The notes: generated from the letters alone by a model not told the origin. DNA of 38,551 nt from Dehalococcoidia bacterium (GCA_030649945.1 JAUSFE010000130.1:1-38551); one strand, 5' to 3'. Positions 22,958 to 30,803 are shown, counted from the first letter of the stretch. A program made the numbers and translations.

Positions 22958-23710
22958 CTACGCCTGGTCCGCCGGATGATCCTCGCCCGGGCGCTCGTCA
23001 GGCGGCGGCGCGGGCGCGTCTCCGGGCGGGGGCGCGTCGTAGACGGCCGGCCAGGGCGAGGTGCCGGCGGCCGCCTCCTGGGGCGGCGGTCCGGCGGCGG
23101 CGGGTTCGGAGGCAGGAGCGGGCGGAGGCTCCGGCGCGCGGGCGGCTGAGGACGCCACGGGAGCAGGCGCTGCGTCCCTGGCGAAGGCGATACGCACGGT
23201 GGGGGCGCCGGCCACGGGCAGGCCGAGGTCCGTCTGGATGGTATCGACGATGACGCGGGTGGCCTGCTGCGTGACGGCGGCCACGTTCGCGCGGGGGGAC
23301 ACGGTCAGGTCCAGGACGCTGGCGATTCCCCGGGCGCGGGCGGAGACGCGGGCGCGGGCGGCTACCACCTCCGGCAGCGCTACCAGGGCCTCCTGCAGGC
23401 GCAGGCGCAGCGCCTCTGCGGGCACGATAGTCGTGGCGCCGGCCTGCTCCAGGCGCAGCTCGCGGCCCTCTTCCTCCGGCGCGAGCTCCAGGACGATGAC
23501 GAGCAGCGCCAGCACGGCGCCGGCGAGGGCGGCGAGCGTGACGATGAGCCTGCCGGTGTCAGTGCGGTGGGCGTCCAGGTACTCAACGAAGTCGCCGAGG
23601 CGGTCCACGGTCTCGCTATCAGCCGTCCAGGCCAGGAAGATGACGACGCCCATGAGAATGATGGCGGCGGCGGCGCAGAGGACGATGACCAGGCGGTTCG
23701 TCTCGTTCAT
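22958..23710 (-). CDS. amaP: AmaP-like membrane anchor protein (Asp23 family)
   Basis: 250 aa. Two N-terminal membrane segments (about 6-28 and 53-75) enclose a short loop. An Asp23-like domain follows, with APAEALRLRLQEALVALPEVVAARARVSARARG and a valine-rich strand pattern, then a Pro/Ala-rich tail of about 75 residues. In Firmicutes AmaP anchors Asp23 to the membrane in the envelope stress response. The start ATG overlaps the mtaB stop in an ATGA junction. The tail is low complexity and poorly conserved. Confidence 0.72.
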   Translation of the reverse strand: MNETNRLVIVLCAAAAIILMGVVIFLAWTADSETVDRLGDFVEYLDAHRTDTGRLIVTLAALAGAVLALLVIVLELAPEEEGRELRLEQAGATTIVPAEALRLRLQEALVALPEVVAARARVSARARGIASVLDLTVSPRANVAAVTQQATRVIVDTIQTDLGLPVAGAPTVRIAFARDAAPAPVASSAARAPEPPPAPASEPAAAGPPPQEAAAGTSPWPAVYDAPPPGDAPAPPPDERPGEDHPADQA

Positions 23711-25026
23711 GCGCTGACCGACGCCTCCTCCAGCACGCCGCGCAGGTCCGCGCCCTCCAGGCCGGTCAGGCGCACGGGCAGGAGGCGGTTGGAAAGGTCC
23801 ACGTCGGCGGAAGTGTAAACGCGGACGTAGTTGGCGGTCAATCCCTGCCAGAGGCCGGCGCTCTCCTGCTCCCAGAGGACGTCCACTGTGCTGCCCAGGA
23901 GCCGGCGGCGGAACGCCCGCGAGGAGCGGCGCGCCAGCTCCAGCAGCCGCTCCAGCCGCGCCCGGCGCGGCGCCGGCGGCAGGTGGCCCGCCATCTGGGC
24001 CGCGCCTGTGTGCGGCCGTTTGGAGTAGGGGAAACAGTGCATCGCCGCGAACTGCATCTCCTCGCACAGGCGGTAGGTCTGCTCGAAGTCCGCGGCCGTC
24101 TCGCCCGGGAAGCCGGCGATGACATCGGTGGTGATGGCCACGTCCGGCACGCTCTCCCGGACGGCGCCTACGGCCTCGCGGTACTGCTGCGCGGTATAGC
24201 GGCGGCGCATCGCCTTGAGCACGGGGTCGGAGCCGCTCTGCAGGGGCAGGTGGAAGTGCGGGCAGAGCCGGGGGTTATGCCACAGCCGCACCAGCTCCGG
24301 CGAGATGTCCTGCGCCTGCAGCGACGAGAGGCGCAGGCGGGGGACGCGCGTGCGCTCCAGCAGCGCTTCCAGCAGCCGGCGGGGGCCGTGTTCGCGCCAG
24401 CCCAGATCGCGGCCGTAGTTGCCGAGCTGCGTGCCCGTGAGTACCACCTCGATCGCGCCCTCTGCCTCGCGGGCCCGCACCTGCTCCACCACCTCGGCCA
24501 CCGGCACGCTCACTTCCCGCCCGCGTGTGTAGGGGACGATGCAGAAGGCGCAGAGCTCGTTGCAGCCCTCCTGGATCTTCACGAAGGCCCGTGTGCGCAG
24601 GCCGCTGCCGACGGGCGCCGGGCAGCCCGCGGCGGGCTCGCCCCGGCCCTGCAGACGCGCAAGCAGGCGCTGGGGGATCGCAGTCTTGGCGTCGTTGCCG
24701 ATCACGGCGTCCGCGCCGATGACGCCGGCGATGTATGCGGGCGCGGTCTCGGCGTAGCAGCCGGTGAGCACGATCCGGGCCTGCGGCGAGAGGCGCCGGG
24801 CAAGGCGCACCAGGTGGCGCGCCTTGCGGTCCGCGACGTGCGTGACGGAGCAGGTGTTGATGACGAAGGCGTCGGCGCCGGCCGCCGGGCGGTCCACCAC
24901 GCGCACGCCGTTCCCGCCGAGGCTGCGCGCTATCGCCTCGGAATCAGCCTGGTTCAGCTTGCAGCCGAGGGTGAGGACGGCGACGGTGGGTGCGCTGGCC
25001 TGTCCTGAGCGGAGTCGAGCGGCCAT
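23707..25026 (-). CDS. mtaB: tRNA t6A37 methylthiotransferase
   Basis: 439 aa. It converts t6A37 to ms2t6A in tRNAs reading ANN codons. N-terminal UPF0004 cluster cysteines C22 (TLGCKLNQAD), C59 (INTCSVT), C90 (LTGCYAE); radical SAM C155-x3-C159-x2-C162 (GCNELCAFC); then TDVIAGFPGE and a TRAM-like end. CKLNQ distinguishes MtaB from MiaB and RimO. The ATG at 25026 follows TATCAT by 8 nt. Residues 3-11 (ARLRSGQAS) are translated from a REP unit, so a repeat has become the N-terminus. Confidence 0.93.
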   Translation of the reverse strand: MAARLRSGQASAPTVAVLTLGCKLNQADSEAIARSLGGNGVRVVDRPAAGADAFVINTCSVTHVADRKARHLVRLARRLSPQARIVLTGCYAETAPAYIAGVIGADAVIGNDAKTAIPQRLLARLQGRGEPAAGCPAPVGSGLRTRAFVKIQEGCNELCAFCIVPYTRGREVSVPVAEVVEQVRAREAEGAIEVVLTGTQLGNYGRDLGWREHGPRRLLEALLERTRVPRLRLSSLQAQDISPELVRLWHNPRLCPHFHLPLQSGSDPVLKAMRRRYTAQQYREAVGAVRESVPDVAITTDVIAGFPGETAADFEQTYRLCEEMQFAAMHCFPYSKRPHTGAAQMAGHLPPAPRRARLERLLELARRSSRAFRRRLLGSTVDVLWEQESAGLWQGLTANYVRVYTSADVDLSNRLLPVRLTGLEGADLRGVLEEASVSA

Positions 25027-25640
25027 ACGAGGCCATGATAGCAGGCCGCCCGGCGAAGCGCCGTCCGCACGCGAGCCGCCACCGCGGTCACCAGCTGTAG
25101 CTCCCACAGAGGTTGTTGACAGTCAACGAAGGCAGAGAGGGCATTCGCTTGTATCGCGGCGTAGTCCGCTGCTCGCCCCTTCGGCTTCGCTCAGGACAGG
25201 CCTACGAGTACCTCAGGGCGAGCGAGAGGGGAGGTCGGCCCGAATCCCCAGCCAGCCAAGGAGCCTCCGACCCGCTCATGGTGAGGTACTCGTACCATGA
25301 GCGGCTGCCGAACACTCCACACTGGCGAAGCGCGGCCTCTTCAGGACGCTCCCTTGTAAGCGACCTGTGTGGGGACTACAGCTAGTGCAGTGTCTCAAGA
25401 ACAGCTTTACCACGGCGCACGTTTGAAGAGAGAAACGGTACACTGGGGGTCGGGCGCGCCATCGTCCCTCGCTCGCAGGTCTGCCCCACCCCAGATTCCA
25501 TTCGGCTACGCTCAGGACAGGCCTTCGCGAAGCTGCGCAGAGCCGCGTTGCAGATGTCGTCGCGCTCAGGATGACAGACGGGATGGCACCGCGACTCAAC
25601 GTACCAGCGGATACAGTCAAGGTATTTTAGAGACGGTACG
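25027..25640. repeat. Long intergenic region packed with REP-type repeats
   Basis: No gene seen. TATCAT at 25040-25035 (minus) is the mtaB -10. REP units at about 25178-25205 and 25500-25522. A perfect inverted repeat CCGCTCATGGT / ACCATGAGCGG (25272-25282, 25294-25304) around an 11-nt loop. At 25371-25385 two element ends of the CTAG-TGYAGTG type face away from each other, and 25382-25588 is the third copy of the repeat found at 2789-3545. Confidence 0.75.
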
Positions 25641-25784
25641 CTAGCCGCAGCGGGAGTAGCCGCAGATGGGGCAGGTGGCGCAGCCTTCGCCGTGGACCAG
25701 CGGGCCGCCGCAGTCCGGGCAGCGGGGCTGGCGGAAGAGGGGGAACCGCAGTTGCGTCGCCGGGGTCATCGCTTTCGTCGCCAT
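25641..25784 (-). CDS. Stand-alone zinc-ribbon protein like the C-terminus of NrdJ
   Basis: 47 aa. After a short basic start it reads RCPDCGGPLVHGEGCATCPI, then CGYSRCG and a stop: six cysteines in C-x2-C...C-x2-C-x2-C...C spacing. This matches the very end of B12-dependent (class II) ribonucleotide reductases, where a Cys pair re-reduces the active site. Here it is free-standing, with its own AGAGGAG ribosome-binding site 6-7 nt before the ATG and its own promoter. No reductase body is adjacent; the next gene upstream, beyond a MITE, is an unrelated reductase. Confidence 0.75.
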   Translation of the reverse strand: MATKAMTPATQLRFPLFRQPRCPDCGGPLVHGEGCATCPICGYSRCG

Positions 25785-25813
25785 TTTCGGTCTCCTCTAA
25801 GAGCAAGCCAGAA

Positions 25814-25855
25814 CGGTTGTGCTAACCATAGTAGTACAGACGTTCTGCTGTCAAG
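25814..25855 (-). promoter_or_regulatory. Promoter with inverted repeat before the small zinc-ribbon gene
   Basis: Minus strand: TTGACA, then 18 nt to TATGGT (or 15 nt to TACTAT). CAGAACG and CGTTCTG form a 7-bp inverted repeat spaced 26 bp. Between the boxes lies GAAC-GTCT-GTAC, one base from the GAAC-N4-GTTC core of LexA sites in Gram-positive bacteria. No NrdR-box (ACACWATATATWGTGT) seen. Confidence 0.4.
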
Positions 25856-25876
25856 GGGCCGGCGGCAGTACTCAGG

Positions 25877-26011
25877 CAGGGTGTTGAAAAGACGAGTTCT
25901 CGTCCCACCCCCCCCCACCCCACCCAAAGAAAAAGTTAAATCTGGGGGACACCCCCAGACCCCCGGCAAGAGGGCTTCGCCCCCCTGCACTCCCCTTATT
26001 TCAGCACCCTG
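25877..26011. mobile_element. MITE-like element, copy 3
   Basis: 135 bp. Ends CAGGGTGTTGAAAA and TTTCAGCACCCTG, intact TCTGGGGGACACCCCCAGA hairpin. Its right end touches the stop codon of the aldo/keto reductase gene (stop at 26012-26014). Confidence 0.82.
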
Positions 26012-26986
26012 CTATTCCCCGAAGCCGCTCTCGTACAGCGCCTCCGCCCGCAGCAAGTCCTCGGCGGGCAGCGGCGCCTCGTCGCAGGCCAGGGCGTTCT
26101 CCTCCACCTGCTGCGCCGTCTTCGCCCCCGCGATGACCGTGGCGACGGCTTCCTGCGAGAGCACGAACGCCAGCGCCGCCTGCGCGGGCGTCCTCTGCGG
26201 CGGCCGGGCCAGGAAGCCCAGCATCCCCACGCGGCGGGCTGTCTGCGCGAGCCGCTCCCGCGACCAATCGGCGCGAAAGTCCGTGGCCGCGAAGCGATGG
26301 TTCGCCGTGTACCTGCCGCTGAGCATACCGGAGGCCAGTGGCACGCGGGCGATGACGCCCCAGTCGCGGCGGAACGCCTCCACGAAGACTCCCTTCGCCG
26401 CCGCCTCCTGGTCCAGCAGGTTGTAGGCTACCTGGAGCGTGTCGCCGTAGCGGCGCGACGCCCCTTCCCCGGCGGCCGCCGCGCGCAGGTAGGCGCGGGC
26501 GTCGTTCGCCGTGCGGGCGGAGACGCCGAAGAAGCGCACTTTCCCCTCGCGCTTGAGGTCCGCCAGCGTCTCCCAGACTCCGCCGGAGGCGGACGCGAGC
26601 TTCTGCGGCGGGTTGTGCAGCTGATAGACGTCCACGTAGTCCGTGTCCAGCCGCGAGAGGCTCCTTTCGAGCGCCGCGCGGATGTGGGCGGGGTCGAAGT
26701 TGGAGCGCACGGGCTCGCCGGCGTAGAAGTCCAGCCCCACCTTCGTGGCGATGATGACGTGGGCCCGCCGCCCGGCAAAGGCGCGGCCGATCAGCTCTTC
26801 GCTGCGGCCGCGGCCATAGACGTCGGCGGTGTCGAAGAAGTTGACGCCCAGGTCCAGGGCCCGGCGCAGCGCCGCCAGCGAGTCCTCTTCCCGCACCTCG
26901 CCCCAGCGCAGGCCACCGATAGCCAGCGCCCCAAAGCCGACCTCGGACACCATCATCTCGGTGCGGCCGAACCGCCTGTAGCGCAT
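26012..26986 (-). CDS. Aldo/keto reductase
   Basis: 324 aa TIM-barrel NADPH-dependent oxidoreductase. Catalytic tetrad visible: D52 and Y57 (FDTADVYG), K82 (IATKVG), H124 (YQLHNPP). The C-terminal coenzyme loop is VIAGAKTAQQVEENALA. The N-terminus MRYRRFGRTEMMVSEVGFGA matches the YccK/MocA-like subfamily that acts on sugars or small aldehydes; no specific substrate can be given. TATATT (26998-26993) lies 6 nt before the ATG, so the mRNA is probably leaderless. Confidence 0.92.
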   Translation of the reverse strand: MRYRRFGRTEMMVSEVGFGALAIGGLRWGEVREEDSLAALRRALDLGVNFFDTADVYGRGRSEELIGRAFAGRRAHVIIATKVGLDFYAGEPVRSNFDPAHIRAALERSLSRLDTDYVDVYQLHNPPQKLASASGGVWETLADLKREGKVRFFGVSARTANDARAYLRAAAAGEGASRRYGDTLQVAYNLLDQEAAAKGVFVEAFRRDWGVIARVPLASGMLSGRYTANHRFAATDFRADWSRERLAQTARRVGMLGFLARPPQRTPAQAALAFVLSQEAVATVIAGAKTAQQVEENALACDEAPLPAEDLLRAEALYESGFGE

Positions 26987-26992
26987 GGGGCT

Positions 26993-26998
26993 AATATA
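26993..26998 (-). promoter_or_regulatory. -10 box before the aldo/keto reductase gene
   Basis: TATATT on the minus strand, 6 nt before the ATG at 26986; consistent with a leaderless transcript. Confidence 0.55.
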
Positions 26999-27080
26999 CC
27001 GCCCCATCGCTCTGCGCTGCGCGCTCGCGTGGGCGCGCGCAGGCCCCCGCGTTCGCGGTACACTCGATTGCCGGGAACAC

Positions 27081-28229
27081 ATGCGCATCATCGTCGCGCC
27101 GCAGGAGTTCAAGGGAAGTCTGACCGCGCCGGAGGCCGCGCGGGCCATGGCCGAAGGCGCTCGCCGGGCGGCGCCGGACGCCGAGATCGTGGAGCTTCCG
27201 CTGGCGGACGGCGGCCCCGGGACCGTGAGCGTCATCCTGGGAGCGCAAGGCGGCCGCCTGCGGCAGGCGCGGGTGCGGGACCCGCTGGGCCGCACCGTCG
27301 AGGCCGAGTGGGGGTTGCAGGACGACGGCACGGCCGTCATTGAGATGGCGGCAGCGGCCGGGCTCTGGCGCCTGGCGGCGGCGGAGCGCGACCCCCGGGT
27401 GGCGACCACGTACGGCGTGGGCCAGCTCATCCTCGCGGCTCTGGACGCCGGCTGCTGGCGGCTGGTGGTGGGCGCGGGGGGCAGCGCCACGAACGACGGC
27501 GGCGCGGGGATGGCGCAGGCGCTGGGCGCGGGGCTGCTGGACGCGCGGGGCCATGAGCTGCCGCCGGGAGGCGCCGCGCTGGCCGCCCTGGAGCGCATCG
27601 ACGTCGCGGGCCTCGATCTGCGCCTCGCGGGGTGTCGGACGGTGGTGGCGACGGACGTCCTCAACCCCCTCTGCGGGACGGAGGGCGCGTCCCTGGTCTA
27701 CGGGCCGCAGAAGGGCGCGACGCCGGCGGTGGCGCTGGAGCTGGACGCTGCGCTCCGCCGCTATGCGCGGGTGGTGGAGCGGGACCTGCGGGCGCCGGTG
27801 CTGGACGCGCCCGGGGCCGGCGCCGCCGGAGGCCTGGGCGCCGGGCTCATTGCCTTCCTGCGTGCGGAAGTGCGCCCGGGCATCGAGGTCGTCGCTGAGG
27901 CGATCGGTCTGGCGGAGCGGATACGCGGCGCGGACCTGTTGCTGACCGGCGAGGGGCGGCTGGACGCGCAGACGGGATACGGGAAGACCGTGGCCGGCGT
28001 CGCGCGGCTGGCGAAGGAGCTCGGCGTAGCGGTGCTGGTCGTGCCGGGGATGCTCGCGCCCGGCTGGGAGCGCATCCTGCCGCTGGTGGACGGCGTGGAG
28101 CCGGTGGCCGGCGCCACGGCGACGGTGGAAGAGGCGCTGGCCCGGCCGGCCGCGCTGCTGGCGCTGACGGCCGAACGCGCGGTGCGCGGGCGACGGCGGC
28201 CCCGCCCCGCCCCGGTTGGAGGCACCTGA
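27081..28229 (+). CDS. garK: Glycerate 2-kinase (GarK/GlxK type)
   Basis: 382 aa. It phosphorylates D-glycerate to 2-phosphoglycerate, feeding lower glycolysis. Family features: MRIIVAPQEFKGSLTAPEAA at the start, PLADGGPGTV, VGAGGSATNDGGAG, DVLNPLCG and LLTGEGRLDAQTGYGK. The ATG at 27081 gives the standard N-terminus, with TACACT about 16 nt upstream. The last residues (about RPRPAPVGGT) and the stop codon come from the first unit of the 101-bp tandem repeat, so the original C-terminus has been replaced or extended. Confidence 0.93.
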   Translation: MRIIVAPQEFKGSLTAPEAARAMAEGARRAAPDAEIVELPLADGGPGTVSVILGAQGGRLRQARVRDPLGRTVEAEWGLQDDGTAVIEMAAAAGLWRLAAAERDPRVATTYGVGQLILAALDAGCWRLVVGAGGSATNDGGAGMAQALGAGLLDARGHELPPGGAALAALERIDVAGLDLRLAGCRTVVATDVLNPLCGTEGASLVYGPQKGATPAVALELDAALRRYARVVERDLRAPVLDAPGAGAAGGLGAGLIAFLRAEVRPGIEVVAEAIGLAERIRGADLLLTGEGRLDAQTGYGKTVAGVARLAKELGVAVLVVPGMLAPGWERILPLVDGVEPVAGATATVEEALARPAALLALTAERAVRGRRRPRPAPVGGT

Positions 28230-28460
28230 AGGTACCTCCCTACGGGGATCTGGCCTAGGCGAGGCCAGGCGACGACCGCGACGTGTGCGGGCGGCGGCGG
28301 CCCCACCCCACCCCGGTTGGAGGCACCTGAAGGTACCTCCCTACGAGGATCTGGCCTAGGCGAGGTCAGGCGACGACCGCGACGTGTGCGGGCGGCGGCG
28401 GCCCCACCCCACCCCGGTTGGAGGCACCTGAAGGTACCTCCCTACGGGGATCTGGCCTAG
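28188..28460. repeat. 101-bp tandem repeat, about 2.7 units
   Basis: The landmark GGTTGGAGGCACCTGAAGG starts at 28214, 28315 and 28416. Each unit has a hairpin GGAGGCACCT-GA-AGGTACCTCC (one mismatch), CTACGGGGATCTGGCCTAGG, and a GC-rich GGCGGCGGCGGCCCC stretch. Units differ at only a few positions. The first unit supplies the garK stop and the last supplies the stop (CTA on plus) of the membrane gene at 28457. Half-sites of the same hairpin occur at about 30915-30945, 30999-31018 and 15461. Confidence 0.9.
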
Positions 28461-29011
28461 GCGCGCTCGCCGACCGCCGCGGATATCCGCTCCTCTTCTG
28501 AGCGGGGCCGGAACAGGTGCAGGAAGACCAGGGTGGTGAGGCCGCCGGAGACGGCGAGCGGGATGAAGACGCTTTCGAATGTGAAGGTGCCGATCGCCAG
28601 CCAGTGGTAGACGCCCGCGGCGATGAGCGCGCCCTGGTGGATGAGCGCGAGCCAGAAGATGCGCTGATAGCGCACCGGGTCGCGCGCGCAGTACAGGTAG
28701 AGTGCGGCCAGGGCTATCGGCTCCCAGCCCAAGGCCAGGCCGCCGAAGACGCCGTCCAGCTCCAGGTCACGCTTCCTCTCGCCGTCCCGGAAGTGTTGCT
28801 CAAGGAAGAGACCAGAGTTGACGAACACCTGCGTCAGGAAGGCGGTGAGTGACCAGAGGGCCAACAGGACCAGCATGATACGCGGCCGCTGCAAGGCGTT
28901 AAGCAGCGCGTTCTCCCCCAGCGGCTTGTCCGGGACGGCCGTCCAGGCCTCCGCCGCCTCCGCCCGACCGGCCGGCTGCCCCTGTGGGCCGGTGTCCGGG
29001 CTGTCTTCCAT
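28457..29011 (-). CDS. Four-helix membrane protein of unknown function
   Basis: 184 aa. A soluble acidic N-terminus of about 40 residues, then hydrophobic segments at about 46-66, 88-110, 118-138 and 146-165, and a charged tail. A very strong AAGGAGG ribosome-binding site precedes the ATG. It follows the metallopeptidase gene by 12 nt, so the two are co-transcribed. No family recognised. Confidence 0.75.
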   Translation of the reverse strand: MEDSPDTGPQGQPAGRAEAAEAWTAVPDKPLGENALLNALQRPRIMLVLLALWSLTAFLTQVFVNSGLFLEQHFRDGERKRDLELDGVFGGLALGWEPIALAALYLYCARDPVRYQRIFWLALIHQGALIAAGVYHWLAIGTFTFESVFIPLAVSGGLTTLVFLHLFRPRSEEERISAAVGERA

Positions 29012-29023
29012 GCAGAGCCTCCT

Positions 29024-29413
29024 TTAGCCTACGCCCAGCTCCCGCAGGCGCTTCTCGCTGATTCCCAGGTAGTGGCCAATCTCGTGCAGCAGCGTCTGTC
29101 TGGCCTGCTTCACCATCTCTTCTTCCGTGCGGCAGTGCAGCTCGTGCGGGCGCTGGTAGATGATGATGAAGTCCGGCGGGACCAGGGAGTCCCAGTGCGA
29201 GCGCCTGGTCAGGGGAATGCCAACGTAAACGCCGAAGAGGTCGCCGCCGGGACGGACGCGGGCCGCCCGGAGCTCCGTCGGGGTGGGCCGCCAGCGCACC
29301 TGGATATCGATGTTGTGGAGGGCGTCGCGGAACTGCTGCGGCAGCTCGTCCAGAGCGCGCAGGACCAGCTGCCGGAACTCGCCTCTAGTCATCCTGGGAG
29401 ATGCCGCTGCCAT
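29024..29413 (-). CDS. Zincin-like metallopeptidase (PF06262-type)
   Basis: 129 aa, typical small size. HEIGHYLGISE carries the zinc motif H110-E111-x2-H114. Upstream, LFGVYVGIPLTRRS and PDFIIIYQRPHELHCRTEEEMVKQARQTLLHEIGHYLG follow the family pattern. Cytoplasmic and of unestablished substrate. A TAGAAT (29436-29431) 17 nt before the ATG with GAGG between them is the likely promoter end. First gene of a two-gene operon with the membrane protein. Confidence 0.9.
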   Translation of the reverse strand: MAAASPRMTRGEFRQLVLRALDELPQQFRDALHNIDIQVRWRPTPTELRAARVRPGGDLFGVYVGIPLTRRSHWDSLVPPDFIIIYQRPHELHCRTEEEMVKQARQTLLHEIGHYLGISEKRLRELGVG

Positions 29414-29440
29414 GTCAATAGATTGCCTCTATTCTAGCAG

Positions 29441-29491
29441 GCGCGGGTGCGGCAGGTGTCGTGCACAGGCGGGGCGTTCTTTGCCGGCACC
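29441..29491 (+). repeat. 51-bp direct repeat, left copy, bordering the low-GC module
   Basis: Matches 30955-31005 at 47 of 51 positions, with the last 29 bp (29463-29491) identical. The two copies enclose about 1.46 kb of lower-GC DNA. Confidence 0.85.
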
Positions 29492-29545
29492 GGCTTTGCA
29501 CACAAAGTCCGATCTGCACAAAGGGCGGCGGCCTGCACAAGAACC

Positions 29546-29752
29546 CTATTCAGGCGGGCAGTCGTGATTGAATTCGTTCGACCTGCCCTCGTAGACAGTG
29601 AAAATGTTTCGGCACCTAGGGCACCTGTACATTCTGCTCTCTGGCGGATCGACGCTAGCAGGTGGACTAGAGACGTAACCAGTCCGGTCGTTCGTCGGCA
29701 CAAGCGAACCCGGAGGATCGACGTTTCCCTGTGGGTCAATGGTGATCTTCAT
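29546..29752 (-). CDS. Small zinc-ribbon protein
   Basis: 68 aa. Ser/Pro/Asn-rich N-terminal half, then MYRCPRCRNIFTVYEGRS and NHDCPPE, giving C-x2-C ... H-x-C, a likely single zinc site. An AAAGGA lies 8 nt before the ATG. It lies in the low-GC module, in the same direction as the two genes upstream, 101 nt after the coiled-coil gene. Function unknown. Confidence 0.55.
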   Translation of the reverse strand: MKITIDPQGNVDPPGSLVPTNDRTGYVSSPPASVDPPESRMYRCPRCRNIFTVYEGRSNEFNHDCPPE

Positions 29753-29853
29753 GGCGCGTGGTCCTTTCTACCCCAGCCGGGGCCACGTCTGCGACCGATG
29801 CGTAATCTGTCGTCGGGGACGGTGTTGTGGTGAGCGCGGCAGAAATGGAGGGG

Positions 29854-30396
29854 CTAGCTCAGCTTATCCTCGAAGTCGTCCTCCGTCACCTGATAACCTT
29901 CGCTCGGAAACCCCAAAGCGAAACTCGTTAGTATCGCGCGTCTTTCCGCCTTCAATTCCGCGTTCTCGCGCCTTAATTCGCTATTCTCCGCATCGACAGC
30001 AAGCCGCCTTGTCCGCTCCTGTTCTAAGTCGGATTGGATTTGAGCGAGGGCAGTCTGCATGGCGGACAACTGGGCTGCAAAGCGGCGATTCTCAGAATGA
30101 TTCGTCGATGGCGGGGGTAGGTAGATCGCATTTTCTAGCAAGCGATGCTGTACGGAATCGGCAGCATTCGCCCGATAGCTTGCGAGCTGGCGAATTGTCG
30201 TCTCGCTCACCGCTTCACGAAGCGCCCGAACAGCCACGCCCAGGTATTGCTTGGATTCATTGCCTAGTTTCGCCAAGCCCTCACGGAGTTGTTGAAGTTC
30301 CTCAGCGTATCGCTCTGGGTCGGCCAACATTTCACTCATCGTTGGCCCCTTGCCAGCGGGTAGTTCGAATCGACTGCGAGATTTGTCTAATGGCAT
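29854..30396 (-). CDS. Coiled-coil protein of the low-GC module
   Basis: 180 aa from the ATG at 30396, chosen for AAAGGA 7 nt upstream; the frame is open further (to 30573) but overlaps the zinc-ribbon gene. Residues about 20-60 are helical (MSEMLADPERYAEELQQLRE...). Residues about 105-150 are a strong coiled coil (LSAMQTALAQIQSDLEQERTRR then AENSELRRENAELKAERRAI). The C-terminus is acidic. No catalytic motif seen and no family recognised. GC content is clearly below the flanking genes. Confidence 0.65.
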   Translation of the reverse strand: MPLDKSRSRFELPAGKGPTMSEMLADPERYAEELQQLREGLAKLGNESKQYLGVAVRALREAVSETTIRQLASYRANAADSVQHRLLENAIYLPPPSTNHSENRRFAAQLSAMQTALAQIQSDLEQERTRRLAVDAENSELRRENAELKAERRAILTSFALGFPSEGYQVTEDDFEDKLS

Positions 30397-30461
30397 CTTC
30401 AATTCCTTTCCGGCGGCGGTCGTCATGCTTGTCACGCGGCGACCGTCGCCCGCACCCACTG

Positions 30462-30617
30462 TTAAGCGGCGTGCTTCTTTCGAGGCTTGTTCCAATACGG
30501 CGATTTGCAGCGAGGGCATACTCGCGGCTCGGCACTCGCTCGCGGAACCCATTCCCATCGGCAGCGTTCGCATCGGTAGCCCAACACTGTTATCTCAACC
30601 TTCTTAACCACGTCCAA
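30462..30617 (-). CDS. 51-residue zinc-ribbon protein (CPRCKSPYWNKPRK type)
   Basis: The frame reads, from TTG 30617, a short leader then CERCRWEWVPR and VCPRCKSPYWNKPRKKHAA, stop. Two C-x2-C knuckles 15 residues apart with CPRCKSPYW-KPR are the signature of a widespread small archaeal and bacterial protein, often beside toxin-like nucleases. GGAGGTGA ends 2 nt before the TTG; a GTG two codons later is an alternative start. It has its own promoter and heads the small-gene run to 29546. Confidence 0.72.
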   Translation of the reverse strand: MDVVKKVEITVLGYRCERCRWEWVPRASAEPRVCPRCKSPYWNKPRKKHAA

Positions 30618-30636
30618 ATCACCTCCATTCGCGGCC

Positions 30637-30666
30637 AGTATATTCTTTATAAATCATACCCGTCAA
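30637..30666 (-). promoter_or_regulatory. Promoter of the zinc-ribbon / coiled-coil run
   Basis: Minus strand: TTGACG (30666-30661), 18-nt spacer, TATACT (30642-30637), leader about 12 nt with GGAGGTGA. It is divergent from the plus-strand start at 30729. Confidence 0.65.
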
Positions 30667-30728
30667 GGGCTGACAGCACTCCATCTGTCCGCTCTATTAT
30701 TAGTACGGTATATAGCGAGGTGAGAGAC

Positions 30729-30791
30729 ATGGACGATGACGGAAGAGAACAGCGCGGACTCCAAATTGCAGCGGTCAGCAAGCTAACATTC
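30729..30791 (+). pseudogene. N-terminal fragment of a transposase-like gene
   Basis: ATG after GAGGTGA encodes MDDDGREQRGLQIAAVSKLT, then runs into a PBP gene remnant. REQRGLQIAA(V/T)SKLT resembles the first residues of a large DDE transposase family whose members start RE-RGL-IAA--KI. The rest is missing. Homology covers about 20 residues only. Confidence 0.45.
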
Positions 30792-30803
30792 CCCGCCGGT
30801 CCC

